Program-made: the position numbers and the translations under genes
The notes under the pieces: model-generated
The model's input: the letters and a program-made list of their open reading frames with translations, nothing else
Told to the model about the DNA's origin: nothing
Database searches by the model: none
Part shown: positions 48,614 through 58,162 of the stretch, in pieces
Layout of the letters: the number at the start of each line of letters is the position of its first letter
How positions within the stretch are numbered: the stretch's first letter is position 1
NCBI GenBank assembly: GCA_951813555.1
Contig: OX638344.1
Span: forward strand, 1 to 64,000
Reading direction: 5' to 3'
DNA length: 64,000 nt
Origin: an uncultured Acidimicrobiales bacterium
GTDB lineage: Bacteria; Actinomycetota; Acidimicrobiia; Acidimicrobiales; Bin134

Positions 48614-50002
48614 ATGGCAACCGGCAAGAAGCAGACTACGCCGCGGCGAGTTGCCATCGTCGGTGGCGGCGTTTCGGGATTGGGCGCCGCATGGGCGCTG
48701 CATCATGAGCCGGACCGCTTTGATTTCCGACTGTATGAGGCCCAGGAAAAGCTCGGCGGCAATGCCATCACCGTTGACATGCCCCAAGACGACGGCGGGT
48801 CGATCCCCTTCGACATCTCGGTTACTGCTCTGATCCCATCCGTCTATGAGCACATTTTGCTTTTGATGGAGCAGTTTGGAATCGAGAGAGTCGATACCAA
48901 ATTCAGCTACAGCGTCAAGTACGGCGGGAAGATCTATGCCCACGATTTCGACTCCGAAATCAGGGAGCAGTTGCAAGAAGAGATCTCCAAATTTCAACGA
49001 ATCTTGCGCCGAATACAACGGGTGGGGTGGCTGAGCCGTACCCAGTCGAAGGCGCTGAACTTCCTCAACCCGTTCAATTACATCACCATGGGGACGATCC
49101 TGAACCTAGGCGGGTTCTCCGGCGACTTCCGGTACAAGGTTCTCAAACCCATGTTTGTCAATTTCCTCATGGCCACGAACGTGTTCGACCTGCCTGCTGC
49201 TCTGTTCGCACGATATCTGGAGTTCTTCGATATCGAGTCGGCCACGCCCATGCAGACTTGGGACCAGGGGACGCAGCGCATCTACGAACACCTGTCGGCC
49301 GACTTCGGGGACAAGCTCTACCTGAACCGGCCGGTTCAAAAGGTGTTTCGGTCGAAATCCAGTGTCGTGGTCGAAGATGCAGCCGGAGTGCGGGAGACGT
49401 TCGACGAGGTGATCTTCGCCTGCAACGCCAACCAAACCCTGATGATGCTCGACAAGCCCACGGGCCTCGAGCGCTACCTGCTGTCGTCAATACGCTACGA
49501 GAGCGAGCTCCACAACCACACCGTGGTCCACTACGACTCCTCGGTCCTTCCCAACAACGAGGTGAAGCCCTTGACGACGCGGAGCAACCACATCGAGCAG
49601 TACGGCGCGAGGCCGGACAACTACGAGATCACCTACATCATGCACAACCAGCAGCCGTGGGTGAACCGGTCGGACAAGCCCTGCCTGGTTACCTATAACG
49701 CAATCAGCCCGATCGATGAGGAGAAGATCGTCAAGAAGTGGTGGTTCCAGCACATCGTCCACGACGTGCGCCACGTCGCCCTGCTGGTCAACCTGTTCCG
49801 CTTCATCCAGGGCAAGAGGCGAACATGGCACTGCGGTGCCCACACGCTCATCAACAGCCAGGAGACCTGCTTCATCACCGGGATGGCCGCGGCCAGGCAG
49901 ATGGGCGCGGGCTACCCCTTCGACGATCCCGCCGCGAGACGGACGTTCAACTACTACGGCAGCATCATGTACGGCTGGCGATTCAAGAAGGCGAGGCGCT
50001 GA
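48614..50002 (+). CDS. FAD-dependent amine oxidase/desaturase-like oxidoreductase
   Basis: 462 residues. FAD-binding VAIVGGGVSGLGAAWAL (GxGxxG at 17-22), then YEAQEKLGGNAITV. The remainder fits a monoamine-oxidase/phytoene-desaturase-type fold and resembles the predicted NAD/FAD-binding COG2907 proteins: PFDISVTALIPSVYEHILLLMEQFGIE, FDEVIFACNANQTLMMLDKPTGLERYLLSSI and a C-terminal CGAHTLINSQETCFITGMAAARQMG. Start ATG 48614. Follows the Rieske gene and may oxidise or desaturate its product; the function of COG2907 is not established. Confidence 0.87.
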   Translation: MATGKKQTTPRRVAIVGGGVSGLGAAWALHHEPDRFDFRLYEAQEKLGGNAITVDMPQDDGGSIPFDISVTALIPSVYEHILLLMEQFGIERVDTKFSYSVKYGGKIYAHDFDSEIREQLQEEISKFQRILRRIQRVGWLSRTQSKALNFLNPFNYITMGTILNLGGFSGDFRYKVLKPMFVNFLMATNVFDLPAALFARYLEFFDIESATPMQTWDQGTQRIYEHLSADFGDKLYLNRPVQKVFRSKSSVVVEDAAGVRETFDEVIFACNANQTLMMLDKPTGLERYLLSSIRYESELHNHTVVHYDSSVLPNNEVKPLTTRSNHIEQYGARPDNYEITYIMHNQQPWVNRSDKPCLVTYNAISPIDEEKIVKKWWFQHIVHDVRHVALLVNLFRFIQGKRRTWHCGAHTLINSQETCFITGMAAARQMGAGYPFDDPAARRTFNYYGSIMYGWRFKKARR

Positions 50003-50027
50003 GCGCCTGAATCTCAGCTATCTGGGG

Positions 50028-52064
50028 TCAGACAGGCAGTTCGCGGCGCCGCTCGGTGACGTTGAACTTCAGCTTCTTGTTCGGAGACATCGATGGAAAC
50101 GGGCTGATCTTGAGCTGGTACTTCTTGGGGGCAATCTCAAGCTTGTAATAGTGCACCATCATCAGAAGGTTGATGGCCAGCTGCAATTCCGTCCACCGGG
50201 ATCCTAGGCATGTATGGGTGCCTAGGCCGTATGGAGCGTATCCGATTCCGACGTTTTCTTTGCGCGGCGCCACATAGCGGTCGATGTCGAAAGTGAAGGG
50301 GTCGGGAAAGACATCGCTCATGTAGTGCGTCGCTGTCTGGGCGATGAAGACCCGCACTCCCTCCGGTAGTTCGTAGCCCTCGACCTCGCACGCATTCATC
50401 ACGTTTCGAACCGACAGCGGGACGATCGGATACATGCGCAGGCACTCCATGATGAAGCGGCGGGTAATGTCGATCGCCGGTCCGGTCAGCGCCTCGCCAT
50501 CCGGGTCGCCGTCGGCAAACAGGGCATCGGCCTCGTCCTGGATCCTCTCGAGGTACTCCGGCTGCGCCAGCAGGGCGTAGGCAATGAAGGCGAGCTGATC
50601 GCCCACGTACATGCTGGCAATCAGCGGTGCCGACAGCACGAACCGCAGGTTCGACTCTGGGAGGAACTGCCGATCACTGGCGTGCATGTTCAGCAGCTCA
50701 TCGGCAAGATCTCGAGGACATCCAGCCCGCTGTGCGGGCGTGTGGACACGAAGGACCCGATCCACCACCTCGTCGATCAGCTTCGCCCGGCGCCTCATGG
50801 ATGGGGTATGCAGCATGAACTTGGGGAGGATTCTGGCAAGATGCGTCTTGAGCGCGCGCTCCTTGAACTTGTGCATATCGTCGGCGACGTCCTGCGAGTC
50901 AATGCTGATGGACAGCGGCGACAACTCCGAGTTGACCAGATTCCGGCACATTGTCACCGCAATCCGCGCTTCTCCAACGTTCCAGGTTGCCAAGTTCTCC
51001 CGGGCTTTGGAGAAGACCATATCCAGTTGACCTTCCAGCCTTGAGCGGGAATACCCCGGCTGAATGGACTTTCGATACCGGAAGTGATCGGCTCCGTCGA
51101 GTGCCGGCAACAGCCCTACTCCGCCGTAGACCTTCTCGAAATCCTCCAGGTAGTCCCTGGCTCTGAGGTGCATGCGGCCATGCCGGTGTACCCAATGATT
51201 GGTTTCTGGCCCGACAAGAAAGATCATTGGATCCTGGAAGGGTACCCGTAGCTCGAATACCGGACCGTATTCTTCGTGGAGTTCGGCCATGAGTGCGGGC
51301 AAATTTCCACTACGAAGATGCTTGCTGCCCAGCAGCTTCCGCACTTTGAGGCGGGGAATCGCCTTGGTCAGGGCGCTTCTTCGGAACAGCGACCCGGCGA
51401 TGTTCTCGCTGACCGCATCGGCGATGGAACGGCCGATCAAGTCCATCTTGCAGATCTGCTGGACGCGCACTTCAGACTCCTCATCGAGTTCGAAGATGTA
51501 GCGCAAGACGTCGCAGGTTTCGATGAGACAGATGATGACGACGTCTCTGGGGCCCGGAATCTCGTTGTTGAAGATCGCCCTGCTGATACGGGTCTTGACG
51601 AACTCGACGGCAGTTCCAACTTCGGAGCTGGTGTGGTAACCCGACTTCCAGGCGCCTTGAGCCAGCGACCAGAAATCACCTTCGTGGTGTTGGAGGATCT
51701 TCAAGCCGACCAAGCGATCAAGAGTCATATCGATGATCGAGTCGGCCTTGGGAATGAGCCGCTCAATCCAGTACTGGGCGTTGTACTGATTTGCTTCACC
51801 CGCGATCTCAGAAAGGAGGGGGTCGAGACAGGGATCGCCCGTTCTGGTCTTATCCAGAAGGGTCAGGGACTCCAGGTCGGTGTCGATGCGATAAATGAGC
51901 GAAAGCTCGGCGAGGGCGGCACCGACGACCGCGCAGTTCAGATTCCATCCGGGTACTTGGCGGAAGTAGCCACTGTCCTCGTTCAGAAGCGTCAGAACGA
52001 GTTCGTCGAGCAGGGTCAGGGGCGTGGCCGCCACATCCTGCAATTTCTGATCCGTGAGCGTCAC
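50028..52064 (-). CDS. GPP34 (Golgi phosphoprotein 3-like) - cytochrome P450 fusion
   Basis: 678 residues, far longer than a bacterial P450. Residues about 15-225 match the GPP34 fold: LTLLDELVLTLLNEDSGYF, WNLNCAVVGAALAELSLIYRI and LLDKTRTGDPCLDPLL, known from GOLPH3 and small bacterial homologues. Residues about 245-675 are a eukaryote-like P450 with long I-helix region, ExxR (ECLRMYP) and haem loop YGLGTHTCLGSRW (Cys619). I-helix lacks the usual A-G-x-D/E-T pattern; it reads SMYVGDQLAF. GPP34 binds phosphoinositide-type lipids in eukaryotes, so the domain may tether the oxidase to the membrane. GTG start. Convergent with the FAD gene. Confidence 0.88.
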   Translation of the reverse strand: MTLTDQKLQDVAATPLTLLDELVLTLLNEDSGYFRQVPGWNLNCAVVGAALAELSLIYRIDTDLESLTLLDKTRTGDPCLDPLLSEIAGEANQYNAQYWIERLIPKADSIIDMTLDRLVGLKILQHHEGDFWSLAQGAWKSGYHTSSEVGTAVEFVKTRISRAIFNNEIPGPRDVVIICLIETCDVLRYIFELDEESEVRVQQICKMDLIGRSIADAVSENIAGSLFRRSALTKAIPRLKVRKLLGSKHLRSGNLPALMAELHEEYGPVFELRVPFQDPMIFLVGPETNHWVHRHGRMHLRARDYLEDFEKVYGGVGLLPALDGADHFRYRKSIQPGYSRSRLEGQLDMVFSKARENLATWNVGEARIAVTMCRNLVNSELSPLSISIDSQDVADDMHKFKERALKTHLARILPKFMLHTPSMRRRAKLIDEVVDRVLRVHTPAQRAGCPRDLADELLNMHASDRQFLPESNLRFVLSAPLIASMYVGDQLAFIAYALLAQPEYLERIQDEADALFADGDPDGEALTGPAIDITRRFIMECLRMYPIVPLSVRNVMNACEVEGYELPEGVRVFIAQTATHYMSDVFPDPFTFDIDRYVAPRKENVGIGYAPYGLGTHTCLGSRWTELQLAINLLMMVHYYKLEIAPKKYQLKISPFPSMSPNKKLKFNVTERRRELPV

Positions 52065-52125
52065 TAGTTCAATTCTCCCCCAATTTCAACACTAACGATA
52101 GCGACCATTGACAACAACCTCGTGG

Positions 52126-53277
52126 CTAGCCGAGAGCCTGATCCAAGTCGGCCAGCAAGTCGTCGACCGTCTCGATGCCGACCGACAGACGCACCAACCC
52201 AGGGTCCACCGCCAAAGGAGAGTCGGCCACCGACAGATGGGTCATCGTGGAGGGCTGTTCTATGAGGGATTCTACTGCGCCCAGCGACTCGGCCAGGCGA
52301 AACACCCGGGTGGCGCCCACCGCGGCCACTGCGGCCGCTTCGCCCCCAGTATGGATGAACGACACCATCCCGCCCGGACGGCGCATCTGGGAAGCCGCCA
52401 CTTCATAGCCGGGGTGGCTGGGCAGGCCGGGAAAAAGCACCCGGTCCACCGCCGGATGGCTGGCTAAGAACTCGGCCACCGCCTGGGCATTGTCGCAGTG
52501 GCGGTCCATGCGCACGCCCAGCGTCTTGACCCCCCGCAGCAGCAGGTAGCAGTCGAACGGGCTGGGCACCGCTCCCACTGCGTTCTGGATGAAAGACAGC
52601 CGCTCGGCCAGGTCATCCCGATCCACCGCGATAAACCCGCCAACCACGTCGGAATGGCCGCCCAAGTACTTGGTGGTGGAATGCACCACTACGTCGGCCC
52701 CCAACTCGAGCGGGTTCTGGAGGTACGGCGTGGCAAAGGTGTTGTCCACCACCACATCGGCTCCCGCCGCATGGGCCACATCGGCCACCGCGGCGATGTC
52801 CACCACTGTCAGCATCGGGTTGGTGGGCGTCTCCACCCACACCTGGCGGGTCTCGGAGCGAATGGCCGCGGCCAGCGCGTCGCGATCGGTCATGTCCACC
52901 GCCGACCACCCGATGCCCCGGTCGCCATACACCTGGGCGATGAGCCGGAACGTCCCGCCGTAGGCATCGGTGCCCAGAACTACGTGGTCGCCGGGCCGCA
53001 TCAAACCGATAACTGCATCCTCCGCCGCCATGCCGCTGGCAAACGCCAAGCCGTGCTCGGCTCCCTCTAGCCCGGCCGCGCACCGCTCCAGCGCGACCCG
53101 GGTGGGGTTGGAGGTGCGGGCGTACTCAAAGCCCCGGTGCTGGCCGGGAGCGGTCTGCACGAACGTGGTGGCCAGATGTATGGGCACGGTGATGGCGCCG
53201 GTAGCCTCGTCGGGCTCCTGGCCAATGTGGATGGCCCTAGTGTCGAAACCCCACTCGCCGGGGTCAGCACCGCTCAT
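52126..53277 (-). CDS. Cystathionine gamma-synthase/lyase
   Basis: 383 residues of the Cys/Met metabolism PLP family. PLP Lys203 in STTKYLGGHSD, N-terminal FDTRAIHIGQEPD, VWVETPTNPML and the C-terminal SLGAVESLIEQPSTMTH pattern are typical of MetB/CGL. Start ATG overlaps the cystathionine beta-synthase stop (ATGA). Together these give reverse transsulfuration from homocysteine to cysteine; a gamma-lyase role fits the pair better than gamma-synthase, although sequence alone cannot decide. Confidence 0.92.
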   Translation of the reverse strand: MSGADPGEWGFDTRAIHIGQEPDEATGAITVPIHLATTFVQTAPGQHRGFEYARTSNPTRVALERCAAGLEGAEHGLAFASGMAAEDAVIGLMRPGDHVVLGTDAYGGTFRLIAQVYGDRGIGWSAVDMTDRDALAAAIRSETRQVWVETPTNPMLTVVDIAAVADVAHAAGADVVVDNTFATPYLQNPLELGADVVVHSTTKYLGGHSDVVGGFIAVDRDDLAERLSFIQNAVGAVPSPFDCYLLLRGVKTLGVRMDRHCDNAQAVAEFLASHPAVDRVLFPGLPSHPGYEVAASQMRRPGGMVSFIHTGGEAAAVAAVGATRVFRLAESLGAVESLIEQPSTMTHLSVADSPLAVDPGLVRLSVGIETVDDLLADLDQALG

Positions 53278-54650
53278 GACTCTGGGCCGGAGGCGCCCGA
53301 AGACAGGAAGGTGAGCACGTCAGTGCTGGTCATCACGGCCCGGGGGCGACCACCGTCGAGCACCAGCAGCGCCGGGGACCGCTCCAGCTTGGTCACTGCC
53401 AGCGCCACCCGTTCTCCGATGCCGATCTGCTCCAGGGGCCGGCTCATCACGTTTTCCACCGGCTGGCCCAGCAGGTCCCCGCTGAAGGCCAGCGCCATGA
53501 GCTGAAGCTCGTGTACCGACCCCATGACCTCGGCCGCCGCCAAGGGCATTTCCCCCTTGGCCACCGGAAGCTGGCTGACCCCGTGGTCGCGCATCTGAGT
53601 CACGGCCAGGCTGACCGGGTCTTCGGGCTTGACATACACCAGCGGGGGCAGCGCTCCCTCCTTGGCATCGAGCACATCCTTCACGCAGGGGTGCTCGCCG
53701 ATCAAGAAGCCATACGATGCCATCCAGTCGTCGTTGAACACCTTGGAGAGATAGCCCCGGCCGGCATCGGGCAGCAGCACTACCACCACATCGTCGGGCC
53801 CGCAGTCTCGGGCCACTTCCAAGGCGGCGCACACTGCGGTGCCCCCCGACCCTCCGATCAGCAGTCCCTCCCGCCGGGTCACCAGCCGGGCCATGTCGAA
53901 AGAATCCTGGTCGGAGATGGGGATTACCTGGTCGACTACCTCGGGATCGTAGGTCTCGGGCCAGAAGTCCTCGCCGATCCCCTCCACCAGGTAGGGCCGG
54001 CCTGAACCGCCGCTGAAAACCGAGCCCTCGGGGTCGCCGGCAACGATCTGGATCGCCGGGTTCTGCTGCTTCAGGTAGCGGCCCACGCCGTTGAGGGTGC
54101 CACCGGTGCCCGCCCCGGCCACGAAGTGCGTGATGCGCCCGCCGGTCTGCTTCCACAGCTCGGGGCCGGTGGTGAGCTCATGGGACAGGGGGTTCACCTG
54201 GTTGAAATACTGGTTGGGCCGATAGGCCCCGGGCGTCTCAGCCACCAGCCGCTCGGCGGTGGAGTAATACGAGTCGGCGTCTTCGGGGTCCACCGCTACC
54301 GGGCACACCACCACCTCGGCCCCGTACGCCCGCAAGAGCTGCACCTTCTCATCGCTCACCTTGTCGGTCATGACGAAGATGCAGGGGTAGTCCCTCTGGG
54401 CGGCGACGAGGGCCAAGCCCACACCGGTATTGCCCGAGGTGGGCTCGATGATTGTGCCACCCGGCTTGAGCAGCCCCTCCCGTTCGGCCGCGTCGATCAT
54501 GGCCACCGCAGGACGGTCTTTCACGCTGCCGCCCGGGTTCAGCATCTCCAGCTTGGCCAAAACCTCACACGACACCCCATCAGCGATGCGCTTCAACCGC
54601 ACCAGCGGAGTGTTCCCGATGAGATCGAGGATCGAGTCTGCGACCTCCAC
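53274..54650 (-). CDS. Cystathionine beta-synthase
   Basis: 458 residues. PLP domain (1-330): PGGSVKDRPAV with Lys44, SGNTGVGLALVAA, GAGTGGTLNGVGRYLK and GSGGTAVCAAL. The C-terminal part (about 345-455) carries two CBS motifs that sense adenosyl ligands. GTG start at 54650 with TAGCTT 6 nt upstream. Condenses serine and homocysteine to cystathionine. Forms a two-gene unit with the downstream lyase. Confidence 0.93.
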   Translation of the reverse strand: MEVADSILDLIGNTPLVRLKRIADGVSCEVLAKLEMLNPGGSVKDRPAVAMIDAAEREGLLKPGGTIIEPTSGNTGVGLALVAAQRDYPCIFVMTDKVSDEKVQLLRAYGAEVVVCPVAVDPEDADSYYSTAERLVAETPGAYRPNQYFNQVNPLSHELTTGPELWKQTGGRITHFVAGAGTGGTLNGVGRYLKQQNPAIQIVAGDPEGSVFSGGSGRPYLVEGIGEDFWPETYDPEVVDQVIPISDQDSFDMARLVTRREGLLIGGSGGTAVCAALEVARDCGPDDVVVVLLPDAGRGYLSKVFNDDWMASYGFLIGEHPCVKDVLDAKEGALPPLVYVKPEDPVSLAVTQMRDHGVSQLPVAKGEMPLAAAEVMGSVHELQLMALAFSGDLLGQPVENVMSRPLEQIGIGERVALAVTKLERSPALLVLDGGRPRAVMTSTDVLTFLSSGASGPES

Positions 54651-54656
54651 GGGCCT

Positions 54657-54662
54657 AAGCTA
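54657..54662 (-). promoter_or_regulatory. -10 element, leaderless type
   Basis: TAGCTT on the minus strand, 6 nt before the GTG at 54650. Confidence 0.4.
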
Positions 54663-54731
54663 CTCCTCCTTGCAGATCGGCCTGACGATCTGCACCCCCT
54701 TGACCTCCACGCCCATAAACTACCCGGCGGT

Positions 54732-55649
54732 ATGGAACCGCCTTGCATCGCAGTGGAACCCGACTGCTGGCGGCGACCGGTGCTGGTCGACGCAGTGGCT
54801 GCCGGCGGAGGTCGGGTGGTTGGTCCCCTCGAGGCCGAGGCTCTGGTCTGGGCCGAGCCCGCCGCCCCCGAACTGCTCCCCGAGGTGCTGGCCGCCGGAC
54901 CGAGCATCCAATGGGTGCAACTCCCCTACGCCGGCATCGAAAACCTGACCCACCTGCTCGACCGCGACCACCGTTGGACCTGCGGCAAGGGGGTGTACGC
55001 CGAGCCGGTGGCCGAGCACGCGCTGATGCTGGCCCTGGCCGGCCTGAGGGGAATGGGAAGCTTTGCCCGAGCCCGCCGCTGGTCGCCGCCGGAGGGCCGG
55101 AACCTGCTCGGCGGCCGAGTGACCGTGCTAGGCGGCGGCGGCATCACCGAGTCGCTGGTGCGACTGCTGACCCCGTGGGACTGCCGGATCACGGTCTTGC
55201 GCCGCCATCCTGCGCCCATGCCGGGCGTCGATCGAGTGGTCGGCCCGGAGAGCCTGCACGACGCGCTGGGCGACGCCGATGTCGTGGTGGTGGCCTTGGC
55301 GCTGACTCACGAGACCACCGGCATTATCGACGCCGATGCGCTAAACGCCATGTCACCCCATGCCTGGCTGATAAACGTGGGACGGGGCGGCCACGCGGTC
55401 ACCGACGACCTGGTGGACGCGCTGGCCGCGGGAGCCATCGGCGGCGCCGCCCTGGACGTGACCGACCCCGAGCCCCTCCCCGACGGCCACCCCCTGTGGA
55501 GCATGGACAACTGCCTCATCACCCCCCATGTGGGCAACACCCCGGAGATGGGGCTGGAGCTTCTCGCCCGCCGGGTAACCGAGAACATAGGCCGCTACAT
55601 CACCGGCAGGGAGCTGCTCGGCCCCGTGGACGTCGACCTGGGCTACTGA
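54732..55649 (+). CDS. D-2-hydroxyacid dehydrogenase
   Basis: 305 residues. Cofactor loop VTVLGGGGITESLVRLL, the acidic VVVVALALTHETTGIID helix, NVGRGGHAV, DPEPLPDGHPLWSM and the catalytic His in ITPHVGN are typical of the SerA/D-lactate dehydrogenase family. The N-terminal substrate domain has WVQLPYAGIENL. Start ATG 54732; the frame is open for 600 bp upstream but this overlaps the cystathionine beta-synthase gene. Oxidises or reduces a 2-hydroxy or 2-oxo acid. Confidence 0.9.
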   Translation: MEPPCIAVEPDCWRRPVLVDAVAAGGGRVVGPLEAEALVWAEPAAPELLPEVLAAGPSIQWVQLPYAGIENLTHLLDRDHRWTCGKGVYAEPVAEHALMLALAGLRGMGSFARARRWSPPEGRNLLGGRVTVLGGGGITESLVRLLTPWDCRITVLRRHPAPMPGVDRVVGPESLHDALGDADVVVVALALTHETTGIIDADALNAMSPHAWLINVGRGGHAVTDDLVDALAAGAIGGAALDVTDPEPLPDGHPLWSMDNCLITPHVGNTPEMGLELLARRVTENIGRYITGRELLGPVDVDLGY

Positions 55650-55667
55650 CCGGCGCGAGGCTTCTGC

Positions 55668-56948
55668 CTACGGGCTGACGATACGGTCGTACTGGGCGTA
55701 AGGCTCCTCAATGGTGATCACCCTCATGGGGCGGTCGGCTGCGGCGTGGACGTCTGGGCCGAAGGTGATGGGGCCGGCAGCCAGCTCCTCTCCGTCAAAC
55801 CGCTCCAGCTGTGCGGCCACTGCCCCAGGCTCTAGGGTGCCGGCCCGCTCTACTGCCCGAACGTAGGCCTCGACGGCGTCAGCCCCGGTAACCACCCGGC
55901 CGTCCCTGGCGATGTGTCCGGTAGCCGCCAGATAATCGGCCAGCACCTTTCTCACATCGGGGCTGGGATCAGGGGAGTCGGTGTAGACCGAGGCATACGA
56001 AAGCATGGTGAAGTCGCCGACGCCGGGAACCTTGCCGATCCAATGGTCGCCGTCCATTGTTGAGCTGGCGAAGATGGGCTGGAGAATGCCCGTGGCGCGG
56101 ATCGGAGCCAGGATCTCCTCGGGGGCAACCAGCCAGGTCCCGCAGAACACGATGGACTCGGGACCAGTGTTGATGAGCCCAGACAAAATGGGTCCCAGAA
56201 GGCCCGGATCGGTCGGCTGATAGCGGTACAGGCCGTACACTTGGCCCCCCGCGGCCTCGAATCCCCGCTCGAAGGCCTCGCAGACCGCCACCGCCTCGGT
56301 GCTGGTCTGATCGATGACCACAACTGCGGTGGTGAAGCCCCGATCGGCCACCAATGAGACCAGGAGCTCTGCCTCGGTGCTCACCGGCGCAGCCATGGAG
56401 AAGACCCGTTGGCCCAGCTCTCCGGTGATCCAGGCGTCGTCGGTCCCACAGGGGCTGATGACCAGGGTTCCCGAGCCTTCGAGAACTTCTAGTGCCGGCG
56501 CCGCATAGGCGGCATCACACGTCATCAGCAGCAAGTCGACACCGTCCAACAGCAGCTGCTCAGCGCCATTCTGCATGGCAGACAGCTCGGTGTGGCTGTC
56601 GAAGTGGCGCAATACAACGGGCCGTCCCAGCAGGCCGCCGGCTTCGTTCAATGCGTCGACCCGGTTCTGGGCGGCGACAAGGGCGGGCTCGTCGTAGACG
56701 GCCAAGAACCCGGTGGTGGCCATCAAGGCGCCGATCACGATGGTGTCATCGGGCAACGGCACTCCGTCGGGGGTGGCAATGGGCGCAGGAGAGCTCTCGG
56801 AAACCAGCTCTCCTTGTTCGTCGACTATGGGCGCAGGGCTGACGACCGTTCCCTGGCTGAAGAGGCCGCACCCGGTACAGGCCGTCAGCACCAACACGAC
56901 CAGCACCAACGACACCCGCAATGGCGGCCGGATGCCGGGCGCGCCCAT
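55668..56948 (-). CDS. Lipid-anchored ABC substrate-binding protein, branched-chain amino acid type
   Basis: 426 residues. N-terminal signal ending LTAC with Cys24, a short linker, then a periplasmic-binding type 1 domain: TIVIGALMATTGFLAVYDEPALVAAQNRVDALNEAGGLLGRPVVLRHFDSHTE and FTTAVVVIDQTSTEAVAVCEAFERGFEAAGGQVYGLYRY are LivK-like. ATG 56948 overlaps the acyl-CoA dehydrogenase stop by one base (TGATG). No permease or ATPase is adjacent, so the transporter partners are elsewhere. Ligand unknown. Confidence 0.86.
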   Translation of the reverse strand: MGAPGIRPPLRVSLVLVVLVLTACTGCGLFSQGTVVSPAPIVDEQGELVSESSPAPIATPDGVPLPDDTIVIGALMATTGFLAVYDEPALVAAQNRVDALNEAGGLLGRPVVLRHFDSHTELSAMQNGAEQLLLDGVDLLLMTCDAAYAAPALEVLEGSGTLVISPCGTDDAWITGELGQRVFSMAAPVSTEAELLVSLVADRGFTTAVVVIDQTSTEAVAVCEAFERGFEAAGGQVYGLYRYQPTDPGLLGPILSGLINTGPESIVFCGTWLVAPEEILAPIRATGILQPIFASSTMDGDHWIGKVPGVGDFTMLSYASVYTDSPDPSPDVRKVLADYLAATGHIARDGRVVTGADAVEAYVRAVERAGTLEPGAVAAQLERFDGEELAAGPITFGPDVHAAADRPMRVITIEEPYAQYDRIVSP

Positions 56949-58156
56949 CACACTTTGAGTTCGCGGAATGGGATGCCTTTGTCGGCTCGCGGCTCGCGGG
57001 GCAGGCCGAGGATGCGCTCGCCGATCACGTTGCGCTGGATCTCAGGAGTACCCCCACCGATTTTGTGGGCGAAGTGGCTGACCATCCGCGTCACCCATAC
57101 ATCGTCGTTCAGCATCCCCTCCGGTCCCAGGAGCTCCATAGCCGTTTGGCTGGTGTCCCTGATGTGGTCGCCAGTCAGGATCTTCATGATCGAGGCCTCC
57201 GGCCCGATCTCTGTGCCCTGGCTCAGCGCGGTGTATACCCTCATACCCAGATAGCGGAGCACCTCCGACCTTATCCACGCTTCGGCCAATGCCTGGCGAA
57301 CCGCGGGGTCGCCGGCCTGGCCCTTCGTCTTGGCCAGCTCCACCAAAGTGGGGACATCGACGACCGATGTCTGGGCGCCCACCGCGGCCCGCTCACTGTT
57401 GAGGGTGGTCTGGGCTACCGCCCATCCGTTGTTGACCCCGCCGATCACGTTCTCCACCGGGATCCGCACGTTGTCGAAGAAGGTCTCGTTGAACTCGGCC
57501 CCTCCGGTCATCTGGCGCAATGGCCGCGGGTCCAAGCCCTCGCTGTCCATCTTCACAAAGAAATAGGAGAGACCCCGGTGCTTGGGAACGTCCGAATTGG
57601 TGCGAGCCAAAAGAATGCCCCAGTCGGCCAGATGGGCATAGGAGTTCCACACCTTCTGGCCGTTGACAACGAACACGTCGCCGTCTCGGACTGCCCTGGT
57701 CTGGAGCCCGGCCAAGTCGGACCCGGCGTTGGGTTCGCTGAACAGCTGGGCGAACACCGTTTCTCCCTGACGGATGGGGTTCAAGAACTTCTGCTTCTGC
57801 TCGTCAGTGCCCCACGACATAAGGGTGGGGGCAGCCATGTCGAGCGCGGCCATGAATATCGACCTCGACACGCCGAAGCGGCTCTGCTCTTCCTCGAAAA
57901 TGATCGTTTCCACCGTGGAGGCGCCCCGTCCCCCGTACTCCGGCGGCCAGTCCAAGCAGGCCCAGGCGTCGGCAGCCAGCTTCGCCTGCCAGGCCCGGGC
58001 CCGACCAGCCAGTTCTTTTTCCTGCTCTGCGCTTCGTCCCGGGCTGCTCATGTGATCGAACGCCTCCGGCGAGCCTTTAGCCGGCGCATTGGCCTCTAGC
58101 CAGGCCCGGGCCTCGGCCCGAAATGCTGCTTCTGCGGGGGTGTCGCCGAAATCCAC
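56948..58156 (-). CDS. Acyl-CoA dehydrogenase (FadE type)
   Basis: 402 residues. Motifs: FAQLFSEPNAGSDLAGLQTRAVRDGDVFVVNGQKVWNSYAHLADWGILLARTN, ENVIGGVNNGWAVAQTTLNSERAA and IGERILGLPREP. Catalytic Glu probably within the DVPTLVELAKT to AEAWIRSEVLRYLG region, as in FadE enzymes of steroid side-chain breakdown. FAD-dependent desaturation of an acyl-CoA. GTG 58156 has TAGCCT 6 nt upstream. Confidence 0.92.
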   Translation of the reverse strand: MDFGDTPAEAAFRAEARAWLEANAPAKGSPEAFDHMSSPGRSAEQEKELAGRARAWQAKLAADAWACLDWPPEYGGRGASTVETIIFEEEQSRFGVSRSIFMAALDMAAPTLMSWGTDEQKQKFLNPIRQGETVFAQLFSEPNAGSDLAGLQTRAVRDGDVFVVNGQKVWNSYAHLADWGILLARTNSDVPKHRGLSYFFVKMDSEGLDPRPLRQMTGGAEFNETFFDNVRIPVENVIGGVNNGWAVAQTTLNSERAAVGAQTSVVDVPTLVELAKTKGQAGDPAVRQALAEAWIRSEVLRYLGMRVYTALSQGTEIGPEASIMKILTGDHIRDTSQTAMELLGPEGMLNDDVWVTRMVSHFAHKIGGGTPEIQRNVIGERILGLPREPRADKGIPFRELKV

Positions 58157-58162
58157 GGGGAC

